In this document: piece after piece, positions 34,033-42,128 of the stretch
How positions within the stretch are numbered: the stretch's first letter is position 1
Layout of the letters: each line of letters begins with the position of its first letter
DNA from: Flavobacterium panici
GTDB taxonomy: Bacteria > Bacteroidota > Bacteroidia > Flavobacteriales > Flavobacteriaceae
NCBI RefSeq assembly: GCF_903819335.1
Contig: NZ_CAIJDE010000063.1
Coordinates: 62,001 to 126,000 of the forward strand
DNA: 64,000 nt
Reading direction: 5' to 3'
The notes under the pieces: generated by a model
What the model saw: only the letters and a program-made list of their open reading frames with translations
What the model was told of the DNA's origin: nothing
Databases searched by the model: none
Made by a program: the position numbers and the translations under genes

Positions 34033-34536
34033 CTATTTTTGATATAACCAAGTTTGATTTACTTCAAAGGTAATATTATCATTGTTATCAACAAAGTATT
34101 TTAACAAGACTTCTCCCCATAATTCTCCATTACTGTAATCTGCAATGATCCAGCGGTGGTTTAAAATTTTTACTTTATTGATGATAAATTTATTTGGACC
34201 AATTTGATCTTGTCCTGTGTATGGGTTTCCTTTTGGATTTGCATTAAAATCTAAAAGTTTTTCGGTTACAACCGGGATTAGTTTTTCAAATAAAATTACT
34301 TTTCCGCCAGAAGCACTGTTATCAAAATAATTTTGTGCATTTTCATTGTGTTCTAAAGAAAAATAATCTGCATCGGCTAATTTAGCTGACACTAAATTGA
34401 TACTGTCTCTTAGCTTTTTAGTTGTTTTCTCATATCTTTCTTCACCAAATTGTACTTCTCGGCTATAAAACATATAAGTAAAAACATTCATTAATATCGC
34501 AAGGATAAAAAGGTAAAGCATTAAGGATTTTTTCAT
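34033..34536 (-). CDS. Membrane-anchored protein of unknown function
   Basis: The 167-residue protein has an N-terminal membrane helix (about 7-24) and a soluble part that includes TTKKLRDSINLVSAKLADADYF and a C-terminal beta-like region with VNQTWLYQK. No catalytic motif is visible to me. It shares a strand and short spacer (12 bp) with the PhnP-like hydrolase gene upstream. Confidence 0.65.
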   Translation of the reverse strand: MKKSLMLYLFILAILMNVFTYMFYSREVQFGEERYEKTTKKLRDSINLVSAKLADADYFSLEHNENAQNYFDNSASGGKVILFEKLIPVVTEKLLDFNANPKGNPYTGQDQIGPNKFIINKVKILNHRWIIADYSNGELWGEVLLKYFVDNNDNITFEVNQTWLYQK

Positions 34537-34548
34537 TTTGTGGTATAA

Positions 34549-35313
34549 TTAAATTGTAATTTCTAAATTATCATAGGCCAGATAAACGTTTTCAGGAAGT
34601 TGTTTCTGTACTTCTTCGTGAAAACCTAAAACGTGGCTAATGTGTGTTAAATAAGCTTTTTCAGGTTTTACCAAATTGATAAAATCAAGCGCTTCCTGTA
34701 AGTTAAAATGAGTATCGTGAGGTTCAACACGCAAAGCATTTACAACCAAAACTTTTAAACCTTTAAGTTTATCAACTTCAGTTTGTTCGATTGTTTTGAC
34801 ATCGGTTAGGTAAGCAAAATCATCAATTCTATATCCAAAAACTTGTAAATCACCGTGCATGGCGTTTATTGGAATTGCAATTTTATCTCCAGCTGCAAAA
34901 GGTTCGTTGTTTTTGACTTCAATAGTTTTTACGCTTGGAGCGCCCGGATATTTATTTACGGTTTCAAAAACATAATCAAAACGGCGTCTTAAATTATCAA
35001 GCACGCGTTTATGTGCATAAATAGGAATTTCGCCTTGTCTGAAATTATACGGACGAATATCATCTAAACCGGCAGTATGATCTGCGTGTTCATGTGTAAA
35101 TAAAATGGCGTCGAGTTTACGACATCCGCAAGAAAGCATTTGCTGTCTGAAATCAGGGCCGCAATCGATTACAAATGAGTGCTCGTCCCACGTAATCCAG
35201 ATGGATACGCGGAGCCTTTTATCCTTAGCATCAGTGCTTTTACAAACGGGATGATCGATTCCGATAATCGGAATACCTTGAGAAGTACCAGTACCTAAAA
35301 AATAGACCTTCAA
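34549..35313 (-). CDS. MBL-fold metallohydrolase, PhnP-like
   Basis: The 254-residue protein is a metallo-beta-lactamase fold enzyme. It begins with FLGTGTSQGIP, has the metal-binding HEHADHTAGLDD at 74-85, and a later histidine in MHGDLQVFGYR. C24 and the CGCRK region recall PhnP-type phosphodiesterases, which cleave cyclic phosphate intermediates. No phosphonate genes are present, so the substrate may differ. It leads a minus-strand group with two small genes of unknown function. Confidence 0.85.
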   Translation of the reverse strand: MKVYFLGTGTSQGIPIIGIDHPVCKSTDAKDKRLRVSIWITWDEHSFVIDCGPDFRQQMLSCGCRKLDAILFTHEHADHTAGLDDIRPYNFRQGEIPIYAHKRVLDNLRRRFDYVFETVNKYPGAPSVKTIEVKNNEPFAAGDKIAIPINAMHGDLQVFGYRIDDFAYLTDVKTIEQTEVDKLKGLKVLVVNALRVEPHDTHFNLQEALDFINLVKPEKAYLTHISHVLGFHEEVQKQLPENVYLAYDNLEITI

Positions 35314-35373
35314 TTGAACTTAATTTTTTTACAAAAATAGGATTATTTCTCTTTCATTAGAACCCTAATTTAC

Positions 35374-35381
35374 TAACTTTG
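35374..35381 (+). promoter_or_regulatory. -7 element for the 486-residue gene
   Basis: TAACTTTG matches TAnnTTTG and lies 22 bp before the ATG. No clear TTG -33 element was seen. Confidence 0.45.
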
Positions 35382-35403
35382 TAACAAATCTATTTAAAAT
35401 AAA

Positions 35404-36864
35404 ATGGGTACAGAAATAAAACTCAAAGGTGACAAGGTCATCGAACAGATTCCTTCTATAAAAGACAAAGCTTTACGCATTAATTTAAACGAGAATATTT
35501 ACGGAACATTTGCTGAAATTGGCGCTGGACAAGAAACAGTTAGACATTTTTTCAGATCCGGAGGTTCTTCTGGAACGATTGCAAAAGCGATGTCGGCTTA
35601 TGACAAAGATTTTAGTGATGCTGTTTACGGGATTGAAAGTGACGGAAGATACGTTACCGAAAACAGACTTAAAAAAATGCTTACGTTTGAAGGAGAATTG
35701 ATCGAAGAACGTTTGAGCAGAGAAAAACACCCAAATAAACTTTTCTTCAGCTACGCTAATACAGTAGCAACAATAGATTTTGCCAAACAGTTTAAAGGAC
35801 ACGGCTGGGTTGGAATTAGATACCAGATTGAACCAGACGAGGCATATAACGAAATTATTCTTCATATTCGTTTTAAAGAAACTGATGCCAGATTACAACA
35901 AGAAACACTCGGGATTTTAGGTGTAAATTTAATTTACGGTGCTTTCTATAAATATAATGACCCAAAACGTTTACTGCGCTATTTATACGATCACTTAGAT
36001 AAAGATCAATTAGAGATCGATACGATCAATTTTTCGGGACCTCGTTTTGCTGATGTTGACAATCGTTTAATGAGTTTACAGCTGGTTAAAAACGGAATGA
36101 CGGATGCCGTAATGTTTAATCCGGAAGGAAAAAATGTTTTACCGGCGGCTGTTTTATACAAAAAAAATCTTCTTGCTTTTAGAGGAAGTTTCCGTCCGGT
36201 TACAAACGTGAATCTTGATATGTATGAGAAATCATTAAAAATGTTTCTTGGAGAAAATAAAGTAGATAAGGACAATACATTAGTGGTTTTTGAAATTACA
36301 CTTTCGAATTTACGTTCGGATGGTGAGATTGATGAGCGTGATTTTATGGACAGAGCCGAATTACTTTGTTCGTTAGGTCAAACTGTTATGATTTCGAATT
36401 TCCAGGAATATTACAAAGTTGTGGAGTATTTTTCTAATTATACCAAAGCCCGCATGGGATTAGCAATGGGTGTAAACAATCTTGTTGATATTTTTGATGA
36501 GAAATACTATCGCCATTTAAGTGGTGGTATTCTGGAGGCTTTCGGAAAATTATTCTACCGTGATATGAAAGTATTCTTATATCCAATGTTAGGGGATAAT
36601 GGCGAAGTTATTACTTCTGACAACCTGAAAGTTCATCCTAGAATGAAAGAATTATACAAGTTCTTTAAATTCAACGGTAAAGTTGTTGATATTAAAGATT
36701 ACAACCCAAACATACTAAATGTGTTCTCTCGCGAAGTATTAAAAATGATTGGACAAGGGAAAACCGGCTGGGAACCAATGCTTCCGTCTGGTGTTGCCGA
36801 AATTATAAAAGAACATCATCTTTTTGGATATCATCCGCAGAAAGAACTAGAACAAAAAGCTTAA
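35404..36864 (+). CDS. Conserved protein of unknown function (486 residues)
   Basis: The protein has no signal peptide and no membrane helix. Stretches such as GAGQETVRHFFRSGGSSGTI, LFFSYANTVATIDFAKQF, HGWVGIRYQIEPDEAYNEII, INFSGPRFADVDNRLMSLQL and AVMFNPEGKNVLPAAVLYKK look conserved, but no enzyme motif is plain. From memory, homologues in databases are sometimes called nicotinate-nucleotide adenylyltransferase, yet I do not see an HxGH nucleotidyl-transfer motif, so I do not use that name. It is a single gene with its own promoter box and terminator. Confidence 0.7.
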   Translation: MGTEIKLKGDKVIEQIPSIKDKALRINLNENIYGTFAEIGAGQETVRHFFRSGGSSGTIAKAMSAYDKDFSDAVYGIESDGRYVTENRLKKMLTFEGELIEERLSREKHPNKLFFSYANTVATIDFAKQFKGHGWVGIRYQIEPDEAYNEIILHIRFKETDARLQQETLGILGVNLIYGAFYKYNDPKRLLRYLYDHLDKDQLEIDTINFSGPRFADVDNRLMSLQLVKNGMTDAVMFNPEGKNVLPAAVLYKKNLLAFRGSFRPVTNVNLDMYEKSLKMFLGENKVDKDNTLVVFEITLSNLRSDGEIDERDFMDRAELLCSLGQTVMISNFQEYYKVVEYFSNYTKARMGLAMGVNNLVDIFDEKYYRHLSGGILEAFGKLFYRDMKVFLYPMLGDNGEVITSDNLKVHPRMKELYKFFKFNGKVVDIKDYNPNILNVFSREVLKMIGQGKTGWEPMLPSGVAEIIKEHHLFGYHPQKELEQKA

Positions 36865-36867
36865 TAT

Positions 36868-36894
36868 AAAAAGTCCCTTAATTTGGGACTTTTT
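36868..36894 (+). terminator. Terminator of the 486-residue gene
   Basis: A 10-bp stem (36868-36877 with 36885-36894) with a 7-base loop merges into a T-run. Confidence 0.85.
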
Positions 36895-36899
36895 TATTG

Positions 36900-37297
36900 T
36901 TTCAAATTTTCTTTGTTTCAAGTTTCAGGTTATCTTGGAGTGTAATTTTAACGCAAAGTTCGCTAAGGTTTTACGCAAAGTACACTAAGTTTTTTTTTAT
37001 ATAGATGGCATTTACAATGCATAAAGTTCGCAAAGCTTTGTGGTGATTAAGTTTCGTAAACTTTGCGTTTAATTTTAACGCAAAGCACGCTAAGGTTTTT
37101 TATATAGATGGCATTTACAATGCATAAAGTTCGCAAAGCTTTGTGTCGATTAAGCTTTGCGAACTTTACTTTTTTTTATAAAAAACTTACATATAAAACC
37201 TTAGCGTATTTTGCGTAAAACCTTAGCGTGCTTTGCGTTAAAATCACACGCCACGATTACAACATGAAACTTGAAACCTCAAACCTGAAACAAAAAA
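36900..37297. repeat. Nested composite repeat between two gene units
   Basis: No gene is visible here. An outer inverted repeat (GTTTCAAGTTTCAGG type) flanks the region. Inside it an inverted pair built on TTTTAACGCAAAG...GCTAAGG spans roughly 50 bp per arm. In the middle, two direct copies of a 45-bp stretch occur at 36998-37042 and 37101-37145, 103 bp apart. Further copies of the AACGCAAAG word occur between. Confidence 0.75.
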
Positions 37298-37750
37298 CTA
37301 TTTCAAAATCTGCGTTGCGTGTTCTTTTGTTTTTACATTTTCGATTACTTCTTCGATGATTCCTTTTTCGTTGATTACGAAAGTGGTTCTGTGGATTCCG
37401 TCATATTCTCTTCCCATGAACTTTTTTGGTCCCCAAACACCGAAAGCGTTTATTACTGATTTGTCTTCATCGGCTAATAATGGAAATGGTAATTCGTATT
37501 TTTCTTTGAATTTGGTTTGCGCCTTTTGACTATCAGCACTTACGCCAAGAAGTTCGTAATTACTAGCTTGGAAACGATGAAAATTATCTCTTAAATCACA
37601 AGCTTCGGCTGTACAACCCGGCGTACTTGCTTTTGGATAAAAGAAAACTACTAATTTTTTTCCGGCATAATCTGCCAGTTTATGTGTTTTTCCTTCTTGA
37701 TCTGTTCCTGAAAAATTTGGTGCTTTATCTCCGGCTTTTAATGTTGTCAT
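37298..37750 (-). CDS. bcp: Thioredoxin-dependent thiol peroxidase (Bcp/PrxQ)
   Basis: The 150-residue peroxiredoxin has the peroxidatic cysteine C46 and resolving cysteine C51 in ASTPGCTAEACDLRDNF, the atypical 2-Cys arrangement of the PrxQ family. It reduces hydrogen peroxide and organic hydroperoxides with electrons from thioredoxin. FFYPKAST and the late HRTTFVINEKGIIEEV are also as expected. It is a single cytoplasmic gene on the minus strand, preceded by short AT-rich repeats. Confidence 0.94.
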   Translation of the reverse strand: MTTLKAGDKAPNFSGTDQEGKTHKLADYAGKKLVVFFYPKASTPGCTAEACDLRDNFHRFQASNYELLGVSADSQKAQTKFKEKYELPFPLLADEDKSVINAFGVWGPKKFMGREYDGIHRTTFVINEKGIIEEVIENVKTKEHATQILK

Positions 37751-37849
37751 ATCTTTTTATTTTAGATTTCAGATTGTTGATTTTAGATTTTAAAACAAAG
37801 ATAGCTTATAAGTTATAAATCGCTATTTTTACACTTTAAAATTACGGAA

Positions 37850-38506
37850 ATGAATAAAGAAGCTCGAGTACAATTTGTTATAAATACGTTAAAAGAACTC
37901 TACCCTACTATACCAGTCCCGCTTGATCACAAAGACCCTTATACTTTATTAATCGCTGTTTTACTTTCTGCACAATGTACAGATGTTCGGGTGAATCAGA
38001 TTACGCCGCTTTTGTTTGCAAAAGCAGATAATCCGTATGACATGGTGAAGATGTCTGTGGAAGAAATTAAGGAAATCATTCGTCCGTGTGGTTTATCGCC
38101 AATGAAATCTAAGGGAATTCATGGTTTGTCTGAAATTTTAATTGAAAAGTATAATGGTGAAGTTCCGCAGAGTTTTGAAGCTCTTGAATCTTTGCCCGCT
38201 GTTGGGCATAAAACGGCAAGTGTTGTTATGTCTCAGGCTTTTGGAGTTCCGGCTTTTCCGGTTGACACACATATTCACAGACTAATGTACAGATGGAATC
38301 TTTCGAATGGAAAAAATGTTGCTCAAACTGAAAAGGATGCTAAAAGATTATTTCCGAGAGATACATGGAATGATCTGCATTTACAGATTATTTGGTACGG
38401 ACGTGAATATTCGCCCGCTAGAGGCTGGAGTTTAGAGAAAGATATTATTACGAGAACAATTGGTAAAAAATCTATTATAGAAGAAGCTGCTAAAAAGAAA
38501 GTTTAG
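37850..38506 (+). CDS. nth: Endonuclease III, lacking the iron-sulfur cluster cysteines
   Basis: The 218-residue protein is a bifunctional DNA glycosylase/AP lyase that removes oxidised pyrimidines. The helix-hairpin-helix GEVPQSFEALESLPAVGHK gives the catalytic lysine K121, and D139 is in VDTHIHRL. The C-terminus, where most members carry four cysteines that bind a [4Fe-4S] cluster, here reads WYGREYSPARGWSLEKDI and has no cysteine at all (the only cysteines are C43 and C80). The catalytic core is intact, so it should still act. Its last codons form the left arm of a terminator. Confidence 0.88.
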   Translation: MNKEARVQFVINTLKELYPTIPVPLDHKDPYTLLIAVLLSAQCTDVRVNQITPLLFAKADNPYDMVKMSVEEIKEIIRPCGLSPMKSKGIHGLSEILIEKYNGEVPQSFEALESLPAVGHKTASVVMSQAFGVPAFPVDTHIHRLMYRWNLSNGKNVAQTEKDAKRLFPRDTWNDLHLQIIWYGREYSPARGWSLEKDIITRTIGKKSIIEEAAKKKV

Positions 38507-38515
38507 CAGCTTCTT
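38481..38515 (+). terminator. Terminator of nth overlapping its last codons
   Basis: A 14-bp perfect stem (38481-38494 with 38502-38515) with a 7-base loop begins inside the coding region and ends in a T-run just past the stop. Confidence 0.75.
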
Positions 38516-38522
38516 TTTTATT

Positions 38523-39587
38523 TTACATACTGCTTTTTAAGGCATTGTATTCATTTGTCATATCAAGCGATCGATATACTCCCAAAAGTGTTTTTGTAGC
38601 TTCTGGATTCTTTGGTTCAATAATAAGCGCTTGTTTTAGATACGGGATTGCACTGCGGGCAATATCATCTTTTTTAGCATTTAGTTTGTCATATTTTTGC
38701 ATTTCGGATGGTGAAGTTCCTAAAGAAGCTATTTCATCGGCTAAATCTTTTTTGACCTGCAGTTTCAAATACGCCATATTTATATAGGCATCCAGGTAAT
38801 TAGGGTTAAGTTCCAAAACATAATTATAAACTGCTTCGGCTTTAGGATAATCTTTTTTCTCTAAATAAGCGTAAGCTAAATTACTGTTAACCTCTATTTT
38901 TTTTGAAGGAACTAACTCGTTTCTTGGTTTTTCATAAAACCCTTGTTCTATAGCCGATTCTCTGGCTTTTGTAGAAACAAAAAAATCTTCTTCTTTTGTT
39001 TTCTTGTTGGTAGCATAATACATCATTCTCTTTCCGGAAAAATTTATCTTCTTTAAGATTTCATAATATTTTACTGCCGACTCGTAATCTTTAGCATTTA
39101 TAGAAGATGCTGCAGCGTTAAATAAGTTCAATGTGTCTTTTTTATCAAACAAATAAACTTTATAACTTTTCTCAGCACTTTCTTTAAATTTTCCAGCATT
39201 AAAATCCGTCATTGCACCATTAACAAGCGTAGATTTCATAGCTTTTAAAGCTGCATTTGCTTTAACTGTAAATTTAAACTTTCCTGATTCGTTTTCATAC
39301 AAAAACACATCCTGATAAGCTTGTGAGGCCAATGTAAAATTATTAGCTGCATCTATATTTTTTCCAGCTAAATCCTTATATACATTTCCTTTTAAAAAAT
39401 AATAATCAGATTTGGCTTCATCTGATGCGTTAAGAATAAGATATTCTGTTTTGTTTAAAATGGCCAATGCTTCCTCGCTTTTTCCTTTATCGTATAAAGA
39501 CTGCGCTTCTTTTATTTGATCATTTTGAGCAAATGCTGCGACATTTATCAATAACAGGATTGATAACATCTTTAGGTTCGTTTTCAT
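38523..39587 (-). CDS. Exported tetratricopeptide repeat protein
   Basis: The 354-residue protein has a signal peptide (MKTNLKMLSILLLINVAAFAQ). TPR-type helices follow, seen in AQSLYDKGKSEEALAILN, YESAVKYYEILKKI, NLAYAYLEKKDYPKAEAVYN and ALIIEPKNPEATKTLLGVY. TPR domains bind partner proteins; the partner is not evident. It converges with nth and is preceded by a long regulatory-looking spacer. Confidence 0.85.
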   Translation of the reverse strand: MKTNLKMLSILLLINVAAFAQNDQIKEAQSLYDKGKSEEALAILNKTEYLILNASDEAKSDYYFLKGNVYKDLAGKNIDAANNFTLASQAYQDVFLYENESGKFKFTVKANAALKAMKSTLVNGAMTDFNAGKFKESAEKSYKVYLFDKKDTLNLFNAAASSINAKDYESAVKYYEILKKINFSGKRMMYYATNKKTKEEDFFVSTKARESAIEQGFYEKPRNELVPSKKIEVNSNLAYAYLEKKDYPKAEAVYNYVLELNPNYLDAYINMAYLKLQVKKDLADEIASLGTSPSEMQKYDKLNAKKDDIARSAIPYLKQALIIEPKNPEATKTLLGVYRSLDMTNEYNALKSSM

Positions 39588-39693
39588 ATTTCGGTTGGGT
39601 TTTGGTTGTTAAAATAGATTTAGTTTTTTGAATGAATTTTGCTGCAAAACTGATAGTAGAGCACTTCAGCCTGCGTTTAAATGAAAAAATAAG

Positions 39694-39727
39694 ATTTAGA
39701 GACCAAAATTGCCATAAGTCTCTAAAT
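39694..39727 (-). terminator. Possible attenuator-type hairpin before the TPR gene
   Basis: A 10-bp stem (39694-39703 with 39718-39727; word ATTTAGAGAC) has a 14-base loop. On the minus strand it is followed by CTTATTTTTTC, so it may act as a terminator about 107 bp before the TPR gene start. Confidence 0.5.
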
Positions 39728-39764
39728 TTAATTTCTCAAAAAAATCAAACTTCTTAGTAAAGAA

Positions 39765-39815
39765 CTAAGGCGTATAACAAACAAAATGAAATAAGGCAGA
39801 GTAGTTTTTTTTCAT
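39765..39815 (-). CDS. Possible 16-residue leader ORF
   Basis: On the minus strand this reads MKKNYSALFHFVCYTP followed by a stop. It lies upstream of the attenuator-like hairpin and the TPR gene in the same direction, an arrangement reminiscent of a leader peptide. Such a short ORF can arise by chance. Confidence 0.25.
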   Translation of the reverse strand: MKKNYSALFHFVCYTP

Positions 39816-40109
39816 AGGTTTTTGGTTATTGGTTGGACAAATTAGGGTGATTGAAATGTTTTAATACGAAAAATTCTTATGTTTTTATGAAATAATAATT
39901 ATTTTTTAACTAAAATAAAATTAATTATTGAATAAAGAAATATTTTGACTGAAAATATTAAATTTTAACAAAAACATAATTTTAAATCAAAATCATATTT
40001 AAGGGTAAAAATGAAGAATTAATAAGTGATTGGAAAAATCTGTTCTGGAAAACACGCAGTTGAATTTGTTATAATAAAGTAAAATTCAGGATTTAAGACA
40101 AAAAAAAAA

Positions 40110-40141
40110 CTCACTATCTGTATTTGCATACAAATAGTGAG
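40110..40141 (-). terminator. Terminator downstream of the 47-residue ORF
   Basis: A stem of 14 bp with one G-T wobble (40110-40123 with 40128-40141) and a 4-base loop runs into a long T-run when read on the minus strand. Confidence 0.8.
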
Positions 40142-40207
40142 CTTTCAACCAAAACGACCATTTGGTTTTTCTTTCGAAATAAACATCCGACCAAAGCAGC
40201 GGGCTGT

Positions 40208-40351
40208 TTAATTAGCTATAATCTCAAAATTTTTATCTTCAATTTTCACAACCGTTAAGGCTTGTGAATAACTTAGTAAAAAAGAAATTACTTCTTTTTT
40301 AGGTTTCAAATCTTTAGAAGCTAACGCTTTTTTTGAGTAAATTTTCGCCAT
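40208..40351 (-). CDS. 47-residue basic small protein next to the sigma factor
   Basis: On the minus strand the ORF from ATG at 40351 encodes MAKIYSKKALASKDLKPKKE and then a hydrophobic stretch (VISFLLSYSQAL), ending in IEDKNFEIIAN. It starts about 50 bp after the sigma factor stop codon and is followed by a strong terminator in the correct orientation, so a transcript unit of sigma factor and small ORF is likely. No family is known to me. Confidence 0.6.
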   Translation of the reverse strand: MAKIYSKKALASKDLKPKKEVISFLLSYSQALTVVKIEDKNFEIIAN

Positions 40352-40401
40352 ACTGTGTAAATGTTTTATAATAGTATAACGGGCTAATATTCAAAATAGT
40401 A

Positions 40402-40986
40402 TTAGTTGGTTAAAATAATTTGATGTTTGTCAATTATTTTTCTCAAATTCATAAGCGCATAACGCATTCTTCCTAATGCTGTATTGATACTTACGTCTGT
40501 TAATTCTGATATTTCTTTGAAACTCATATCCTGATACATTCTCATTACCAGTACTTCTTTCTGATCTTCAGGAAGTTCTTCAATTAACCTTTTTAAGTCA
40601 ACCTCAACCTGATCTACAATCATTCTGCTTTCAACATTTAATGAATCGTCAGACATGATAGAGAAGATTGAAAACTCTTCGGTTTCTCTGTACATTGGCA
40701 TTTTTTTGGTTTTGCGAAAGTGGTCCACAATTAAATTATGAGAAATACGCATTACCCATGGAAGAAATTTACCTTCTTCGTTATAGGAATTACTTTTTAA
40801 GGTTTTGATTACTTTAATAAAAGTATCTTGAAAAATATCATTTGAAATGTCTCTATCAGCAATCTTAGAATATATAAATCCATATATCTTAGATTCGTGC
40901 CTTTTTATTAATGTTGCAAGAGCAGCTTCACTGCCTTCAACATAATTTTTTACTAATAGAGCGTCTGGAATTTGCAGATCAGCCAT
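40402..40986 (-). CDS. RNA polymerase sigma factor, sigma-70 (ECF-like) family
   Basis: The 194-residue protein has region 2 (SKIYGFIYSKIADRDISNDI, DTFIKVIKTL, WVMRISHNLIVDHFRK) and region 4 (LPEDQKEVLVMRMYQDMSFK and EISELTDVSINTALGRMRYA), with region 3 absent, which is the ECF layout. It recruits RNA polymerase to a set of promoters. The helix-turn-helix in region 4 is intact. No anti-sigma gene of the usual FecR or zinc-binding type is adjacent; the only downstream companion is a 47-residue ORF. The target genes are unknown. Confidence 0.92.
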   Translation of the reverse strand: MADLQIPDALLVKNYVEGSEAALATLIKRHESKIYGFIYSKIADRDISNDIFQDTFIKVIKTLKSNSYNEEGKFLPWVMRISHNLIVDHFRKTKKMPMYRETEEFSIFSIMSDDSLNVESRMIVDQVEVDLKRLIEELPEDQKEVLVMRMYQDMSFKEISELTDVSINTALGRMRYALMNLRKIIDKHQIILTN

Positions 40987-41298
40987 AATACTACTTTTTT
41001 AGTTTTAATAATTTGGAGTAATTTTTCTAAAAAGTAATTTTATTTTATAGGCGTGATCTTTTTTGAGTTATGTTAATTATTGTGACCAAATTTAACAAAT
41101 ATTTATTTTAAAAAGCAAACAAAAACAATAATAATTAACATTAAAACGTTAAGTTTTTTGCTGCAGAGGCTATTTTTGATAAAAAAAGTTAAAAAAATGT
41201 GGTTTGAAACGATTTGAAAAACAAATGTAAATAACTTACAATTAAATATTTAAGCTATTTACACCTGCTTTTTGAGTAAAATTTAATTCTATATTTTT
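40987..41298. other. AT-rich spacer between the sigma factor gene and the GH16 gene
   Basis: About 310 bp contain no gene. It should hold the promoter of the minus-strand sigma factor gene at its left side and the end of the glucanase unit at its right; I saw no clear hairpin terminator or -7 box. Confidence 0.5.
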
Positions 41299-42057
41299 TT
41301 ATTGATAAACACGTACGTAATCGACGTAATATTTTTGAGGAAGTACAGAATCATCTACTTCAGGACCTCCAAAATTACCTCCAATGGCTAAATTTACGAT
41401 AATATAAAATGGTTTATCAAAGGGCCATGTATCTTCATTTTTAACTTCAGGATTGAAAGTATAAACTAAAGTCGAATCCACAAAAAAGGCGATTTTATCT
41501 TTGTCCCATTCAATGGCATATACATGATAACCTTCTTCAATATTTGGAAATTCGGTTCTTTTGGTATTAATCGTATTTCCGTGGCTGTCCTGCGTATGAA
41601 GGGTTGTATAAACCATATGCGGATCTCTTCCTATATATTCTAAAATATCAATTTCTCCTGTTTTAGGCCATTTAACTTCATCAATATTGGCGCCTAACAT
41701 CCAGAAAGCAGGCCACAAACCGTGTCCAACAGGAAGTTTTGCCCTTGCTTCGATTCTGCCGTATTTAAATTGTTTTTTTCCTTTGGTTGTAATTTTTGTC
41801 GAGGTATATTTTTCTCCTTCTTTTCTGGCTTCAATAACTAAATTTCCATCTTTAAATTCGTGGTTGGTTTTAGTATAGATTTGCCTTTCATTGTTTCCGT
41901 AACCGCACAAATTTGGACAGCCGTCCCCAAGTTCGAAATTCCAGACTTTTTCATTTAATTTTTTAGCATTGAAATTTTCTTCCCAGACCAGTTTCCTCTT
42001 TGTTTCCTGCGCGTATGAAAAACTGCAGATTAACAATAGTACAATTATTTTATTCAT
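41299..42057 (-). CDS. Secreted GH16 endo-beta-glucanase (laminarinase-type)
   Basis: The 252-residue protein consists of a signal peptide (MNKIIVLLLICSFSYAQ) and a single glycoside hydrolase family 16 domain. The catalytic motif is GEIDILEYIG with E135 as nucleophile, D137 and E140 as acid/base. The extra residue between D and E (beta-bulge form) is that of laminarinases and relatives acting on beta-1,3-glucans. Substrate-binding regions WPAFWMLGA and HGLWPAF are also present. It is the last gene of the PUL and needs no membrane anchor. Confidence 0.92.
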   Translation of the reverse strand: MNKIIVLLLICSFSYAQETKRKLVWEENFNAKKLNEKVWNFELGDGCPNLCGYGNNERQIYTKTNHEFKDGNLVIEARKEGEKYTSTKITTKGKKQFKYGRIEARAKLPVGHGLWPAFWMLGANIDEVKWPKTGEIDILEYIGRDPHMVYTTLHTQDSHGNTINTKRTEFPNIEEGYHVYAIEWDKDKIAFFVDSTLVYTFNPEVKNEDTWPFDKPFYIIVNLAIGGNFGGPEVDDSVLPQKYYVDYVRVYQ

Positions 42058-42076
42058 AGTATAATTTTAAAATTAA

Positions 42077-42100
42077 GAAGGCCAGCCGAAGCTGACCTTC
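42077..42100 (-). promoter_or_regulatory. UUCG-tetraloop hairpin between the two GH16 genes
   Basis: On the minus strand a 10-bp stem with one mismatch (42077-42086 with 42091-42100) closes on the loop TTCG flanked by C and G, the very stable cUUCGg tetraloop. No strong T-run follows, so it may protect or process the polycistronic mRNA. Confidence 0.6.
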
Positions 42101-42128
42101 TAGAATTACTAATTAATTAACTCATATT

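Larger units (their letters stand above)
39588..40207. other. Long AT-rich spacer upstream of the TPR protein gene
   Basis: About 620 bp hold no obvious gene of normal size. Within it are a 16-codon ORF on the minus strand (39765-39815), a 10-bp stem that could act as a terminator (39694-39727), and the terminator of the 47-residue ORF (40110-40141). The segment 39830-40090 is AT-rich and I see nothing else in it. Confidence 0.6.

Noticed and set aside
35404..36864. Nicotinate-nucleotide adenylyltransferase for the 486-residue protein
   Set aside because: No HxGH or other nucleotidyltransferase motif is visible, and the protein is far longer than that enzyme.
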